Assembly: GCF_028283785.1 (NCBI RefSeq)
Contig: NZ_JAPWKB010000019.1
Coordinates: 702,001 to 766,000, forward strand
Length of the DNA stretch: 64,000 nucleotides
Source: Paraburkholderia sp.
GTDB taxonomy: Bacteria > Pseudomonadota > Gammaproteobacteria > Burkholderiales > Burkholderiaceae
Reading direction: 5' to 3'
Each line of letters begins with the position of its first letter. Position 1 is the first letter of the stretch. The position numbers were made by a program, and so were the translations under genes. Positions 44,532 through 53,434 of the stretch are shown here, one piece after another. The notes under the pieces were generated by a model. The model searched no databases. It was not told the origin of the DNA and saw only the letters and a program-made list of their open reading frames with translations.

Positions 44532-46719
44532 GACGAACTCCCTCTGATGCGCTCGCCGGGCCGCTCGCCAGACTTCCCAGCGGCGATTGCGGATCCAGCA
44601 GCGCAGTACGTATGAAATGCAGATGACTCAGAATCCGCTGCAACTGATGTCGCTCGTCGCGCGGTGGCGTAAACGTCGCCAGGACCTGCTGAACGGCGGC
44701 GATCGCGTCGGCGGTCGCGGATAACGCCCGGTCCAGCCGCGTCGCGGTCGGCCGGTCGAACAGCGACGCCACTGCATCGCGCATCGATCGCGTCGCCACG
44801 CGCCACGGCATCGACGCGGCATACCGCGGATCTTTCGGCAAGGTCGCGATCTCGTGTCGCAGATCGATTATCGCGTTGCCCACTTCGAGCACCGCAAACA
44901 GCCAGCGCAAGGTGTCGCGCTTTTCGTCGGCTTCGGACGCCAACGCGTTGATCTGGAACATCAGGTCGCGCGCGCCGCTTTCGAAACGCGAACGCAGACG
45001 CAGCATCCGGCCACGACACGCGAGCACCACCTGACGCCGCAAATCGCTCGACAACCGCCTGCGCAACCACGGTGTGGACGGCGGCAGCAGCACGGCAAAG
45101 GCGATAAACGACACGATCATCGACAGCACCAGCGCAATCCCGTCGTTCATCAGCGCGCTTGGATCGTAGTGAATCACGTTGTCCGGTCCGACCAGCGTGC
45201 TGAAAAACACGCAGTAACCGAAGCCGTAACCGAGCGTCGCCGGACGGGTGGTCAGATACACCCCGATCAGCAGGAACGGCGTCAGCCCGGCGCACAGCAT
45301 CACGAAACCGTCGATATGCGGATACACGGCCAGCTCGACGATCATCGCCATCACGGTCGCGAGCATCGTGCCGCAGGTCATCTGAAACACCATCCTGGTC
45401 GGACGCGGCGCGGAAGCGGCCAGCCCGCACACGGCGGCGGCGTTCAGCACCAGCGTCACGCCGCTCGGCCACGCGGTCGCGAGCCAGAACGCGCCGAGCA
45501 CGATCATCACGACCACGGTGCGCAAGCCGGCCACGCTCGATGCGATCAGATTGGTCTTCGGCTCGTAACGCTCGATCCAGCGTTCCCGTTCGTGCGTATC
45601 CACCGCGAGCGATGCATAGGTCGATGCGTACGCGTGCAGGTCGTCGATAAAGCGGTACAGCAGTTCCGACGCGGTGTCGAAATCGAGCAGCGGCACGTCG
45701 GCATCGAGCGCCAGCGCGGCGCGCGTGTCGCGAATCCGGTGCGGCAATTCGGCCTTGTACGTGTCGAGTTGCGCGGCGGCGTGGCTCGCGTCGGCGGCGG
45801 TCAACACCGGTTCGCCCGACTTCGCCAGCAACGGCGCGATTTCCTTGAAATACGGTTCGAGTGCATCGACGGTCGCCATCGCGTTCGCGTGACGCAACCG
45901 GTTCATCAACTGATGCAGCGCGTGAAAACGCGTCGAGGCGGTCATGAATTCGCTGTTCAGCCGCTTCAGGCGACCGCCGCGCATCCGCGCGTCGGGGCTG
46001 TCGAACACCGCCATGCTGCGGGTCGCCTCGAAGCCGACCACGTCGGCGACGAAGCGGGCATTCGTCGCCTCGATCGTCGCGCGGTCGCCCTTGCCCGCGA
46101 GCGACGCCGACACGTATTCGACGAACGCGGAAAAGCGCGCGCGGACTGTCGAGCGCATCTGCTCGCCGACGTATTTCGGCAGCACGAGACCGCTGACCAC
46201 GCCCGAACAGACGATCCCGAGCGTCACTTCCGCTACCCGCGTCATCGCGGTGATGAACGCGGTGTCCGGATGTTGCGACGCCGGAAAGCCGATCAGCGCG
46301 GCCGTGTAGCCCGCCAGCACGAAACCGTACGAGCGGAAATTGCGATTGCGCGCCGCGCCCGCCGTGCAGATGCCGACCCAGATCGCGGTCGACACGATAA
46401 ACAGTTCGGGCGTCTGCGAAAACAGGCTGATCAGCACCAGCATCACGATCAGGCCGACCAGCGTGCCGCAGATCCGGTAGAAACTTTTCGCGAAGACCGC
46501 GCCGCTTTGCGCCTGCATCACGATGAAAGTGGTCGTCATCGCGGTGCGCGGTTGCGGCAGATCGAGCTTCATCGCGATGCCCAGCGCGAGAAACGCCGCG
46601 CACAACGCCTTGAACAGATAGATCCACGTCTGGCCGTCGGTGCGCGCCCAGTCGGCGGCCGCGGCGGCGAACGTCGCGAGCGATCCTTGGGCCGGCGCGC
46701 TGGAGGAGGAGGCGGACAT
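44521..46719 (-). CDS. FUSC-family inner-membrane efflux pump (AaeB-like)
   Basis: This 732-residue protein has two blocks of about five or six membrane helices (about residues 33-180 and 385-525), each followed by a cytoplasmic helical domain: the fusaric-acid-resistance/AaeB architecture. PQPRTAMTTTFIVMQAQSGAVFAKSFYRICGT is the family signature. It exports aromatic carboxylic acids or fusaric-acid-like compounds in known cases. GGAG precedes ATG 46719, 12 bp after the outer-membrane factor gene. Confidence 0.93.
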   Translation of the reverse strand: MSASSSSAPAQGSLATFAAAAADWARTDGQTWIYLFKALCAAFLALGIAMKLDLPQPRTAMTTTFIVMQAQSGAVFAKSFYRICGTLVGLIVMLVLISLFSQTPELFIVSTAIWVGICTAGAARNRNFRSYGFVLAGYTAALIGFPASQHPDTAFITAMTRVAEVTLGIVCSGVVSGLVLPKYVGEQMRSTVRARFSAFVEYVSASLAGKGDRATIEATNARFVADVVGFEATRSMAVFDSPDARMRGGRLKRLNSEFMTASTRFHALHQLMNRLRHANAMATVDALEPYFKEIAPLLAKSGEPVLTAADASHAAAQLDTYKAELPHRIRDTRAALALDADVPLLDFDTASELLYRFIDDLHAYASTYASLAVDTHERERWIERYEPKTNLIASSVAGLRTVVVMIVLGAFWLATAWPSGVTLVLNAAAVCGLAASAPRPTRMVFQMTCGTMLATVMAMIVELAVYPHIDGFVMLCAGLTPFLLIGVYLTTRPATLGYGFGYCVFFSTLVGPDNVIHYDPSALMNDGIALVLSMIVSFIAFAVLLPPSTPWLRRRLSSDLRRQVVLACRGRMLRLRSRFESGARDLMFQINALASEADEKRDTLRWLFAVLEVGNAIIDLRHEIATLPKDPRYAASMPWRVATRSMRDAVASLFDRPTATRLDRALSATADAIAAVQQVLATFTPPRDERHQLQRILSHLHFIRTALLDPQSPLGSLASGPASASEGVRHAA

Positions 46720-46731
46720 CGTCGGCTCCGG

Positions 46732-48330
46732 TTAGCGGACGGCCGCAGTGGACGCCGCAGCGTCGGCCGTAGCGGTTGCCGTTGCGTTTGCGTTTGCCGT
46801 TGCGGCAGGCGCCGACGCCGCGTTCGACGCCTTCGCGGCCTTGCCCTTGCCGTGCGCGGGCAGCGTCTCGTCGGCTTTGGGACCGTCGGCCGGACCGGCG
46901 AGACCGCCGCCCAGCGCCGTCACCAGCGACGCACGCGCGCCCAGACGCTCGGCCTGGATCTTCGCGACGCCTTCCTGCGAGCGCAGCAATTGCGTTTGCG
47001 CGATCAGCACGTTCAGATAGTCGGTCAGACCGCGCCGATAGCCTTCACGCGACAGGTCGTAATTCTTGCGAGCCGCCGCGACCGAGCGCTCGGCATCCTT
47101 CTGTTGCGTTTCGAACGAACGGATCCGGATCACCTGATCGGAAATATCCTTCAGCGCGCTGACGATGGTCTGGTTGTAATGCTCGACCGCCTCGTCGTAC
47201 GACGCCGATTGCGCGCCGAGTTGCGAACGCAGACGACCGCCATCGAAGATCGGCAGCGACATCGCCGGTCCGGCGCTCCAGCCGTTGTTCATCGCGCGCA
47301 CGAAGTTGAACAGCGGACCGGCGGCCGCATAACCGCCCACCGACGCGAGCAGGTTGATATCCGGATAGAAATTCGCCTTCGCGACGTCGATGCCGCGCGC
47401 CTGCGCTGCCACGGTCCAGCGAGCCGCGACGATGTCCGGCCGGTGGCCGATCAGCTCGGCGGGCAAGCTCGACGGCAGACCCGGAACGTCGGTCAGTGCG
47501 AGCGTCGGACGGGTGATCGAATCGCCGGCGCCCGGACCCTTGCCGGCCAGCGCGGCCATCTGGTTGCGACCGAGCGCGATCTCTTCTTCGATCGCGTCGA
47601 TCTGGCGTTCGTATTCCGGCATCGGCGTTTCGGCCTGGCTCACTTCGAGCTGCGTGCCGAGTCCGCCTTTCAGACGACGCGTCGCCAGATCGACGACCTG
47701 TTGCTGTTGCGCGAGCGTCGCCCTGGCGATATCGAGCAGCGCGTAGTTCAGCGACATGCTGATATACGTGCGCACCACGTTCGCCTCGAGTTCGAGCTGC
47801 GCCGCGCGCAGATCGGCGGCGCTGGCGTGCGCCATGTCGAGCGCGCGTTCGGCCGCGTTCTTGTCCTTGCCCCACACGTCGAGGTGATAGGACAGCGCGA
47901 GCGTGCCCGTGTTGTTGTACGTGGTCGTGTCGGCGAGCGAGCCGGGACCGTAATAGATGTTGTCGGCCCAGTGCTGGCGTTGCAGCGACATGCTGCCGTT
48001 CACCTGCGGCGACAGCGCCGACTTCGCGACACCGGCCATCGCGCGGGCTTCGCGCACGCGGGCAGCGGCGACGGCGAGCGTCGGATTGCCGTTTTGCGCG
48101 GCGTCGATCCACGCGTCGAGCTGCGGGTCGTTATACGCACGCCACCAGTCGACGGCGGGCCATTGCGCATCGGCGTTGGCGGCACGAATCGCAGCGCCGG
48201 CGTCGAGCGTCGACGGTTCGGTCGTGTGGGATTCCGGGGCGACGCCTCCGGTGCTCGCGCAGCCGGCGATTATTAAACAGATTGTAAGAACCGCCGAAAT
48301 TGCGACCCTTTTCTGAACCGGAGACTGCAC
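46732..48330 (-). CDS. NodT-family outer-membrane efflux lipoprotein
   Basis: This 532-residue TolC-like outer-membrane factor has a lipoprotein signal with Cys24 in LIIAGCAST and two OEP repeats (around WWRAYNDPQLDAWIDAA and DIVAARWTVAAQARGIDVAKANFYPDI). It starts with GTG 48330 behind GGGAGC. The last 55 residues form a low-complexity Ala/Thr/Asn tail with alternating AN and AT pairs. It heads the four-gene efflux operon and is divergent from the LysR gene. Confidence 0.93.
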   Translation of the reverse strand: MQSPVQKRVAISAVLTICLIIAGCASTGGVAPESHTTEPSTLDAGAAIRAANADAQWPAVDWWRAYNDPQLDAWIDAAQNGNPTLAVAAARVREARAMAGVAKSALSPQVNGSMSLQRQHWADNIYYGPGSLADTTTYNNTGTLALSYHLDVWGKDKNAAERALDMAHASAADLRAAQLELEANVVRTYISMSLNYALLDIARATLAQQQQVVDLATRRLKGGLGTQLEVSQAETPMPEYERQIDAIEEEIALGRNQMAALAGKGPGAGDSITRPTLALTDVPGLPSSLPAELIGHRPDIVAARWTVAAQARGIDVAKANFYPDINLLASVGGYAAAGPLFNFVRAMNNGWSAGPAMSLPIFDGGRLRSQLGAQSASYDEAVEHYNQTIVSALKDISDQVIRIRSFETQQKDAERSVAAARKNYDLSREGYRRGLTDYLNVLIAQTQLLRSQEGVAKIQAERLGARASLVTALGGGLAGPADGPKADETLPAHGKGKAAKASNAASAPAATANANATATATADAAASTAAVR

Positions 48331-48367
48331 GATTTGCTCCCTAAATGACTATGAAACCCGTGGCGTC

Positions 48368-48396
48368 ATTATATTTTTCGATCTATTTATGAATAA
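48368..48396 (-). promoter_or_regulatory. Probable efflux-operon promoter
   Basis: On the minus strand a perfect TATAAT (48368-48373) is 17 bp from a weak -35 TTATTC (48391-48396), 38 bp upstream of the GTG start of the NodT-type gene. The 155-bp divergent region is AT-rich and is where the adjacent LysR protein would bind. Confidence 0.5.
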
Positions 48397-48485
48397 CCCG
48401 TAAAGATGCAAGTCATTCTTACGGACAGTGAGATAATTGCTCTTTCTGTTCATGTAACAATCGGTCCGTCACAGCAAGGGTATCT

Positions 48486-49424
48486 ATGGACACGCTCCAA
48501 AACATGCGCGTATTCGTTCGCGTCGTCGAAGCGGGCAGCTTTACCGGGGCCGCGCAGCACCTGAATACGACCACCGCGTACGCATCGCGCGCAGTCTCCG
48601 ATCTCGAAGCGCACCTGCGCACGCGGCTGTTGAACCGCACCACGCGCCGCATCGCGCTGACCGAGGCGGGCGAACGCTACTTACAGCGCTGCGAGCAGAT
48701 CCTCGCCTACGTCGATCAGGCCGAAGCCGAAGCCAGCGACGCGCACGCGCGTCCGTCCGGCAAGCTGAAAGTCCACGCAATGACCAGCTTCGGCCAGCAC
48801 TACGTCGTGCCGGCGGTGGGCGGTTACCAGCAGCGTTATCCGGAAGTGCAGGTCGAACTGACGCTGGCGCAGCGCGTGCCCGATCTGCTCGACGAGGGTT
48901 ACGACGTCGCGCTGGTGCTCGCGCAGGATTTGCCGGATTCGGGTCTGGTGTCGCAACGGCTGGGCAGCGCGTTCAGCATCGCGTGCGCGTCGCCGGCTTA
49001 TCTGGAACGCCACGGCGTGCCGCAAACGCCCACCGATCTCGCGCGTCATACGTGTCTGCAACTCGTCACGCCGGTGTTTCCGACTGACGAATGGACCTTT
49101 CAGGGGCCGAACGGACAGGAAACCTACAAACTGCCGACGGCAACGTTCCAGGTGAACGTGGCGGAAGCGGCGGCAGTGGCGGTGCGCGAAGGCATGGGCA
49201 TCGGCCTGATGCCGATCTACTCGGCCATCAGCGGTTTGCGCAGCGGCGATCTGGTGTGGATTCTTCCCGAATACAAGTCGCAGGAAATGAACGTGTATGC
49301 GCTCTATCCGTCGCGGCAGTATCTGGATGCGAAGATCCGGACGTGGGTCGAATATCTGCGCGATGTGTTGCCGCCGACGCTCGCCGAAGATCAGACCGAA
49401 TTGCGTCAGTTCGCGCGCACCTGA
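48486..49424 (+). CDS. LysR-family regulator of the efflux operon
   Basis: This 312-residue protein has the N-terminal HTH (MDTLQNMRVFVRVVEAGSFTGAAQHL, about residues 1-62) of the CrgA/AaeR-like LysR subfamily and a ligand-binding domain from about residue 92. Its gene is divergent to the efflux operon, the arrangement seen for aaeR/aaeXAB, so it probably activates that operon in response to an aromatic acid. The effector is not readable from sequence. Confidence 0.92.
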   Translation: MDTLQNMRVFVRVVEAGSFTGAAQHLNTTTAYASRAVSDLEAHLRTRLLNRTTRRIALTEAGERYLQRCEQILAYVDQAEAEASDAHARPSGKLKVHAMTSFGQHYVVPAVGGYQQRYPEVQVELTLAQRVPDLLDEGYDVALVLAQDLPDSGLVSQRLGSAFSIACASPAYLERHGVPQTPTDLARHTCLQLVTPVFPTDEWTFQGPNGQETYKLPTATFQVNVAEAAAVAVREGMGIGLMPIYSAISGLRSGDLVWILPEYKSQEMNVYALYPSRQYLDAKIRTWVEYLRDVLPPTLAEDQTELRQFART

Positions 49425-49597
49425 GCGGCTGGGCGGGCCGCGTCGCTGCTGCGCGCAAGACGGCGTGTTACAGACGGATGCGGTGCCGCAACATTTCCTT
49501 ACTTCCGGGTCCGGAGCGATTTGATAACGTTGGGTCTATTGCAGCGCGCCCGCCGCGCTGCGCCAGGCTTTAGATCAACTGGAAAGAAGAGGGATTC

Positions 49598-49759
49598 ATG
49601 GATACGCATCTGATGATCGGCGTTGCCGTCATGATGGGTTTGATTGGCATTGCAGCGGCGCGCGATCTGTTGCGACGCTTGCGCGCGCAACAGCGGCTGG
49701 TGCCGGTTCGCGTCGAAACTGACGTGCAGCGTCAGCCGCGTCGCGGTCAGGACTGGTAA
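49598..49759 (+). CDS. 53-residue predicted single-pass membrane protein
   Basis: ATG 49598 is preceded by GAAGAAGAGGG and opens a frame of 53 codons ending at TAA 49757. Residues 5-21 (LMIGVAVMMGLIGIAAA) form one hydrophobic helix, and the rest is strongly basic (RDLLRRLRAQQR, QRQPRRGQDW). I do not recognise the family. It lies between the LysR gene and the convergent phosphoesterase gene. The good ribosome site and helix favour a real small gene, but the evidence is modest. Confidence 0.5.
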   Translation: MDTHLMIGVAVMMGLIGIAAARDLLRRLRAQQRLVPVRVETDVQRQPRRGQDW

Positions 49760-49790
49760 AAAGACAGCGGTTGCGGGGAGGCCGGGCCGG

Positions 49791-50612
49791 TCAGATTTCG
49801 ACGACCCGATCCCACGCGAACGCAGGGTTTTCCATCTTGCCGGTGCGCCTGTCGCGGTAACCGCGCGGGTTGCACACCACGCGCGTGCCGTTCACCGTGT
49901 AATCGAACGCGGTGTGCGTGTGCCCGTGAATCCATAGCGCGACGGGTTCGCGCACCAGATCCGGCAGGTGGTTCACGAAACCTGCCGACACCCGGTCGTC
50001 CGCGTACTGCGCGGCCAGACTCGACCGGTGCGGCGCGTGATGCGTGACTACGATCGTCTTGCCGCCGAACGGCTTCGCCAGTTCCCCCTCCAGCCATGCG
50101 CGCGCCTGCGCGTGCAGCGCCAGCGTGTCGTCCGGCGTCAGGTCGCGTGCGGCCGAATGGTCCGGCGCGGCGTCCGCGTCCTGCGGCCACGTCACCTGAA
50201 TCACCCCATGAAAATCGAGCATCACGCGCTGCGCCGCCGCGATCGACGCCGCTTTCACGTCGGGCTGCGCGCCATATAGCGCGAAATCCGTCCACAAGGT
50301 CGTGCCGAGCACGCGCCATTGCCCGGCCGGATCGACCAGCGCGGCGTTGTTCAGAAAATGCACGTTTTCCACCGATGCCGCCGCGTCGCGCATCGCCGTT
50401 TCCATCGCGCCGAATTCGCCGTCGTAATACTCGTGATTGCCGGGCACGTACACGACCGGCGTTTCGCCGTCGAACACTTCCGCCGCCCAGCGCGCGCCCT
50501 CCGCGTGATTGTGGATATCGCCGGCCAGCACGATCAGGTCGGCGGCGGCATGCGGGATGATTTCAGGCTCGTCGCATTCCAGATGCAGGTCGGACAGCAC
50601 TCGAATCTTCAC
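49791..50612 (-). CDS. Metallophosphoesterase
   Basis: This 273-residue calcineurin-like phosphoesterase shows the full metal-site series: DLH (8-10), GDIH (31-34), GNHE (58-61), THHAPH, and GHTHTAFDY near residue 230. It starts with GTG 50612 behind GAGGAG. The substrate is unknown; such enzymes hydrolyse phosphomonoesters or diesters including cyclic nucleotides. It follows the FAD-linked dehydrogenase on the same strand with 30 bp between, so co-transcription is likely. Confidence 0.9.
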   Translation of the reverse strand: MKIRVLSDLHLECDEPEIIPHAAADLIVLAGDIHNHAEGARWAAEVFDGETPVVYVPGNHEYYDGEFGAMETAMRDAAASVENVHFLNNAALVDPAGQWRVLGTTLWTDFALYGAQPDVKAASIAAAQRVMLDFHGVIQVTWPQDADAAPDHSAARDLTPDDTLALHAQARAWLEGELAKPFGGKTIVVTHHAPHRSSLAAQYADDRVSAGFVNHLPDLVREPVALWIHGHTHTAFDYTVNGTRVVCNPRGYRDRRTGKMENPAFAWDRVVEI

Positions 50613-50642
50613 GGCGGCGCTCCTCGATGACAGACGGGTTTT

Positions 50643-52073
50643 TCAGCGTATCACCTTACCGGGATTCATCAGGTTCAGCGGATCGAACGCGCGTTTGACG
50701 GCCTTCATCATCTGCACTTCGACGGCTTGCTTGTAGTGCATCGCTTCGTCCACTTTCAGCTGACCCAGACCGTGTTCGGCGCTGATGCTGCCGCGATGCC
50801 GGTGCACGTTGTCGTAGACGATCGTGTTGATGTCCGACTGGTATTGCTTCAGGAACGCCTTCGGATCGCCGCCTTCCGGCGCCTGCACGTTGTAATGCAG
50901 ATTGCCGTCGCCGAGGTGGCCGAACGTGACCATCCGCGCGCCCGGCACGAACTGCGCGATGGCGGCGTCGGTTTCTTCGATGAAGTGGCCGATCCGCGAA
51001 ATCGGCACCGCGATATCGTGCTTGATGTTCAAACCTTCCTCGGCCTGCGCGAGCGGAATGTGTTCGCGCATCGCCCAGAATGCCTTCGATTGCGCGAGAT
51101 TCGCCGCGACCACCGCATCGTCGACGAGGCCGCTTTCGAGCGCATGCTCCATCAGACGCTCGAACAGCGCACGTCCGTGTTCTTCGCTTTCGCTGTCGGA
51201 CAATTCCAGCAGGACAACTTGTCCGTGCGACTCCGCGAACGGATAGCGCATCTGCGGGAAGTGACGTCCTACAAGGCGCACGCAGAAATCCGACATCAAC
51301 TCGAAACCGGTCAGCAGCGGACCGGCGAAACGTTGCGCCAGCGACAGGAAATCGAGCGCGGCATGCGGCGACGCGAGCGCGGCCAGCGCGGTGACGCGCG
51401 CGGCCGGTTGCGGATGCAGCTTCATCACCGCGGCCGTAATGATGCCGAGCGTGCCTTCCGCGCCGATAAACAGGTCGCGCAGATCGTAGCCGGTGTTGTC
51501 CTTGCGCAGACCGCGCAGGCCGTCCCACAGCTCGCCTTGCGGCGTCACCACTTCGAGTCCGAGACACAGTTCGCGCGTGTTGCCGTAGCGCAGCACGCCG
51601 GTGCCCCCGGCATTGGTGGCCAGATTGCCGCCGATCGTGCAGCTGCCTTCGGCTGCGAGGCTCAACGGGAACAGGCGTCCGGCTTCGTCGGCGCGTGCCT
51701 GGACGTCGGCGAGCAGCACGCCGGCTTCGACGGTGATGGTGTTGTTATGCGGATCGGTGTCGCGCACGCGGTTCAGGCGGCGCAAGCTGACGATGGCCTG
51801 CGCACCGCTCGTGTCGGGCGTCGCGCCGCCTGCGAGACCGGTATTGCCGCCTTGCGGCACGATCGCGATGCGATATTCGACCGCCAGTTTCACGATCGCG
51901 GCGACTTCCTGCGGCGTGCCGGGCAACAGCACCGCGCACGCGGCGCCGGTATAGCGGCGTCGCCAGTCGGTCAGAAAGGCGGCGGTGTCGTGCGAGTCGG
52001 TCAGAACGTGCGCCGTGCCGATCGCGTCGCGGCATGCGGCGACGAAAGCCTGGGCGGAAGTCGGGTCGGTCAT
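50643..52073 (-). CDS. FAD-linked D-2-hydroxyacid dehydrogenase
   Basis: This 476-residue flavoprotein of the GlcD/D-lactate/D-2-hydroxyglutarate dehydrogenase family has a PCMH FAD-binding domain (VPQGGNTGLAGGATP, AAEGSCTIGGNLATNAGGTGVLRYGNTRE, DLFIGAEGTLGIIT) and a C-terminal domain with the metal-site GHLGDGNLHYNV and the ISAEHGLGQLK segment. It carries no Fe-S domain and no glcEF partners are near, so a stand-alone D-2-hydroxyglutarate or D-lactate dehydrogenase is more likely than glycolate oxidase. Confidence 0.9.
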   Translation of the reverse strand: MTDPTSAQAFVAACRDAIGTAHVLTDSHDTAAFLTDWRRRYTGAACAVLLPGTPQEVAAIVKLAVEYRIAIVPQGGNTGLAGGATPDTSGAQAIVSLRRLNRVRDTDPHNNTITVEAGVLLADVQARADEAGRLFPLSLAAEGSCTIGGNLATNAGGTGVLRYGNTRELCLGLEVVTPQGELWDGLRGLRKDNTGYDLRDLFIGAEGTLGIITAAVMKLHPQPAARVTALAALASPHAALDFLSLAQRFAGPLLTGFELMSDFCVRLVGRHFPQMRYPFAESHGQVVLLELSDSESEEHGRALFERLMEHALESGLVDDAVVAANLAQSKAFWAMREHIPLAQAEEGLNIKHDIAVPISRIGHFIEETDAAIAQFVPGARMVTFGHLGDGNLHYNVQAPEGGDPKAFLKQYQSDINTIVYDNVHRHRGSISAEHGLGQLKVDEAMHYKQAVEVQMMKAVKRAFDPLNLMNPGKVIR

Positions 52074-52229
52074 GATGGTCGGTCGGAAAATGGGTCTGAA
52101 AAACGGTGAGTCGTGCGCGGCTTCGGCGCCTGGCGTTGCGGTTGTGCGTAGCCTGTCAACGGGCTTTGATCGGATTTCAACGGCGTTTCAGCGAGGTTTC
52201 AACGAAGCTTCAACGAAGGGCCGCGAGTG

Positions 52230-52688
52230 TCATGCGGCCCGCCTCGCGCGTCGCGCGGCGCGCTTGAACGGCGCGACATACACCAGCGCACACACGAAAA
52301 ACACCAGCGCCAGCAGCGTTTCGAGCCAGCCGAGCCGCGCGCTGAAACCACGGTCCGACATGCCGCGCACGATGCCTTCGGCGAAATACAGCAGGATCAG
52401 CATCGACGCCCACTGCAACGTATAAAGCCGCCGACGCAGCACGCCGGGCAGGGCGCACAGCAACGGCACGACTTTAAGGATCAGCGCCGAACCGCCGGGC
52501 CGCAGCGGCGCGAGACGCCATTCCCACGCAATGCACAGCATGATCAGCAGGATCAGTGCCGCGCTCGCGCCGAGCGCCGCGCCGCGTTTTTCCGGCGTGG
52601 GCGTGGGTATCAGGCCGTCGCGTCCGGAATCAGGCACAGACTCAGCCGTCGACTCGGCCGCCGCCCCGACACGTTCCGGGGACGTCAC
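52230..52688 (-). CDS. DUF2069 membrane protein
   Basis: This 152-residue protein has four hydrophobic segments between about residues 38 and 140 and matches the DUF2069 pattern (AWEWRLAPLRPGGSALILKVVPLLCALPGVLRRRLYTLQW). Function is unknown. The N-terminal 35 residues are polar. It starts with GTG 52688, overlapping the wrbA stop as GTGA, a pairing I recall as common in this group. Confidence 0.88.
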   Translation of the reverse strand: MTSPERVGAAAESTAESVPDSGRDGLIPTPTPEKRGAALGASAALILLIMLCIAWEWRLAPLRPGGSALILKVVPLLCALPGVLRRRLYTLQWASMLILLYFAEGIVRGMSDRGFSARLGWLETLLALVFFVCALVYVAPFKRAARRARRAA

Positions 52689-53290
52689 GGCCGTTCGCCC
52701 GATAGCGCCGCGGCAGTACGCGCAAGCCGTGCGCCGAGTGCTATGGCGAGGGTTTTTTCATCGGCGGAAATGCCCTGTCCGGCGGAATCCGCGCGCGCGA
52801 AATGCGACGCGCCGTAAGGCGTGCCGCCGGTTTGCGTAGTGGTCAGCACGCTTTCGGTGTACGGAATCCCGACGATCAGCATGCCGTGATGCATCAGTGG
52901 CAGCATCATCGACAGCAACGTGGTTTCCTGGCCGCCGTGCATGCTGCCGGTCGACGTGAACACGCACGCCGGTTTGCCCGCGAGCGCGCCGGACAACCAT
53001 TGCGGCGTGGTGCCGTCGAGGAAGTATTTGAGCGAGGCGGCCATGTTGCCGAAGCGGGTGGGCGAACCGAGCGCGAGGCCGGCGCATTCTTCGAGGTCGC
53101 GCAGTTCGACGTACGGCGGACCTTCGGCGGGAATCTCCGGCTGGGTCGCTTCGCACACGGTCGAAACCGGCGGGACGGTGCGCACGCGGGCCTGCATGCC
53201 GGCAACGCTGTCGATGCCGTGGGCGATCGCCAGCGCGAGCTCTCGCGTGGCGCCGTAACGGCTGTAATAGAGCACGAGAATGTCTTTCAT
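52685..53290 (-). CDS. wrbA: NAD(P)H:quinone oxidoreductase, WrbA type
   Basis: This 201-residue flavodoxin-like protein reduces quinones by two electrons and protects against oxidative stress. YYSRYGATRELALAIAHGID is the FMN phosphate-binding loop, and GSPTRFGNMAASLKYFLD and TSTGSMHGGQETT are WrbA hallmarks. It starts at ATG 53290, is divergent from the YihY gene and overlaps the DUF2069 gene. Confidence 0.93.
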   Translation of the reverse strand: MKDILVLYYSRYGATRELALAIAHGIDSVAGMQARVRTVPPVSTVCEATQPEIPAEGPPYVELRDLEECAGLALGSPTRFGNMAASLKYFLDGTTPQWLSGALAGKPACVFTSTGSMHGGQETTLLSMMLPLMHHGMLIVGIPYTESVLTTTQTGGTPYGASHFARADSAGQGISADEKTLAIALGARLARTAAALSGERP

Positions 53291-53434
53291 AAGCCTCTTC
53301 GGTGAACGGGTATTATAGGGGCTGGGTTCGCTGTCGGTCGGTCGGAACGGCCACTGGCGGGCGTTTTCAGGCCGTCATGACGGCTTGCATCGCGCATGTC
53401 GCGCGTGGTTTCACGACGCTGGGAGGTGGGTTTG

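Noticed and set aside
44854..48276. 1140-codon plus-strand frame across the efflux operon
   Set aside because: It crosses the borders of two well-supported minus-strand genes (FUSC and NodT) and is Arg/His/Gln-rich throughout, so it is a composition shadow.
52140..52220. Repeated TTTCAACGA-like words upstream of the D-2-hydroxyacid dehydrogenase gene
   Set aside because: The units are short and irregular; I could not separate them from chance.
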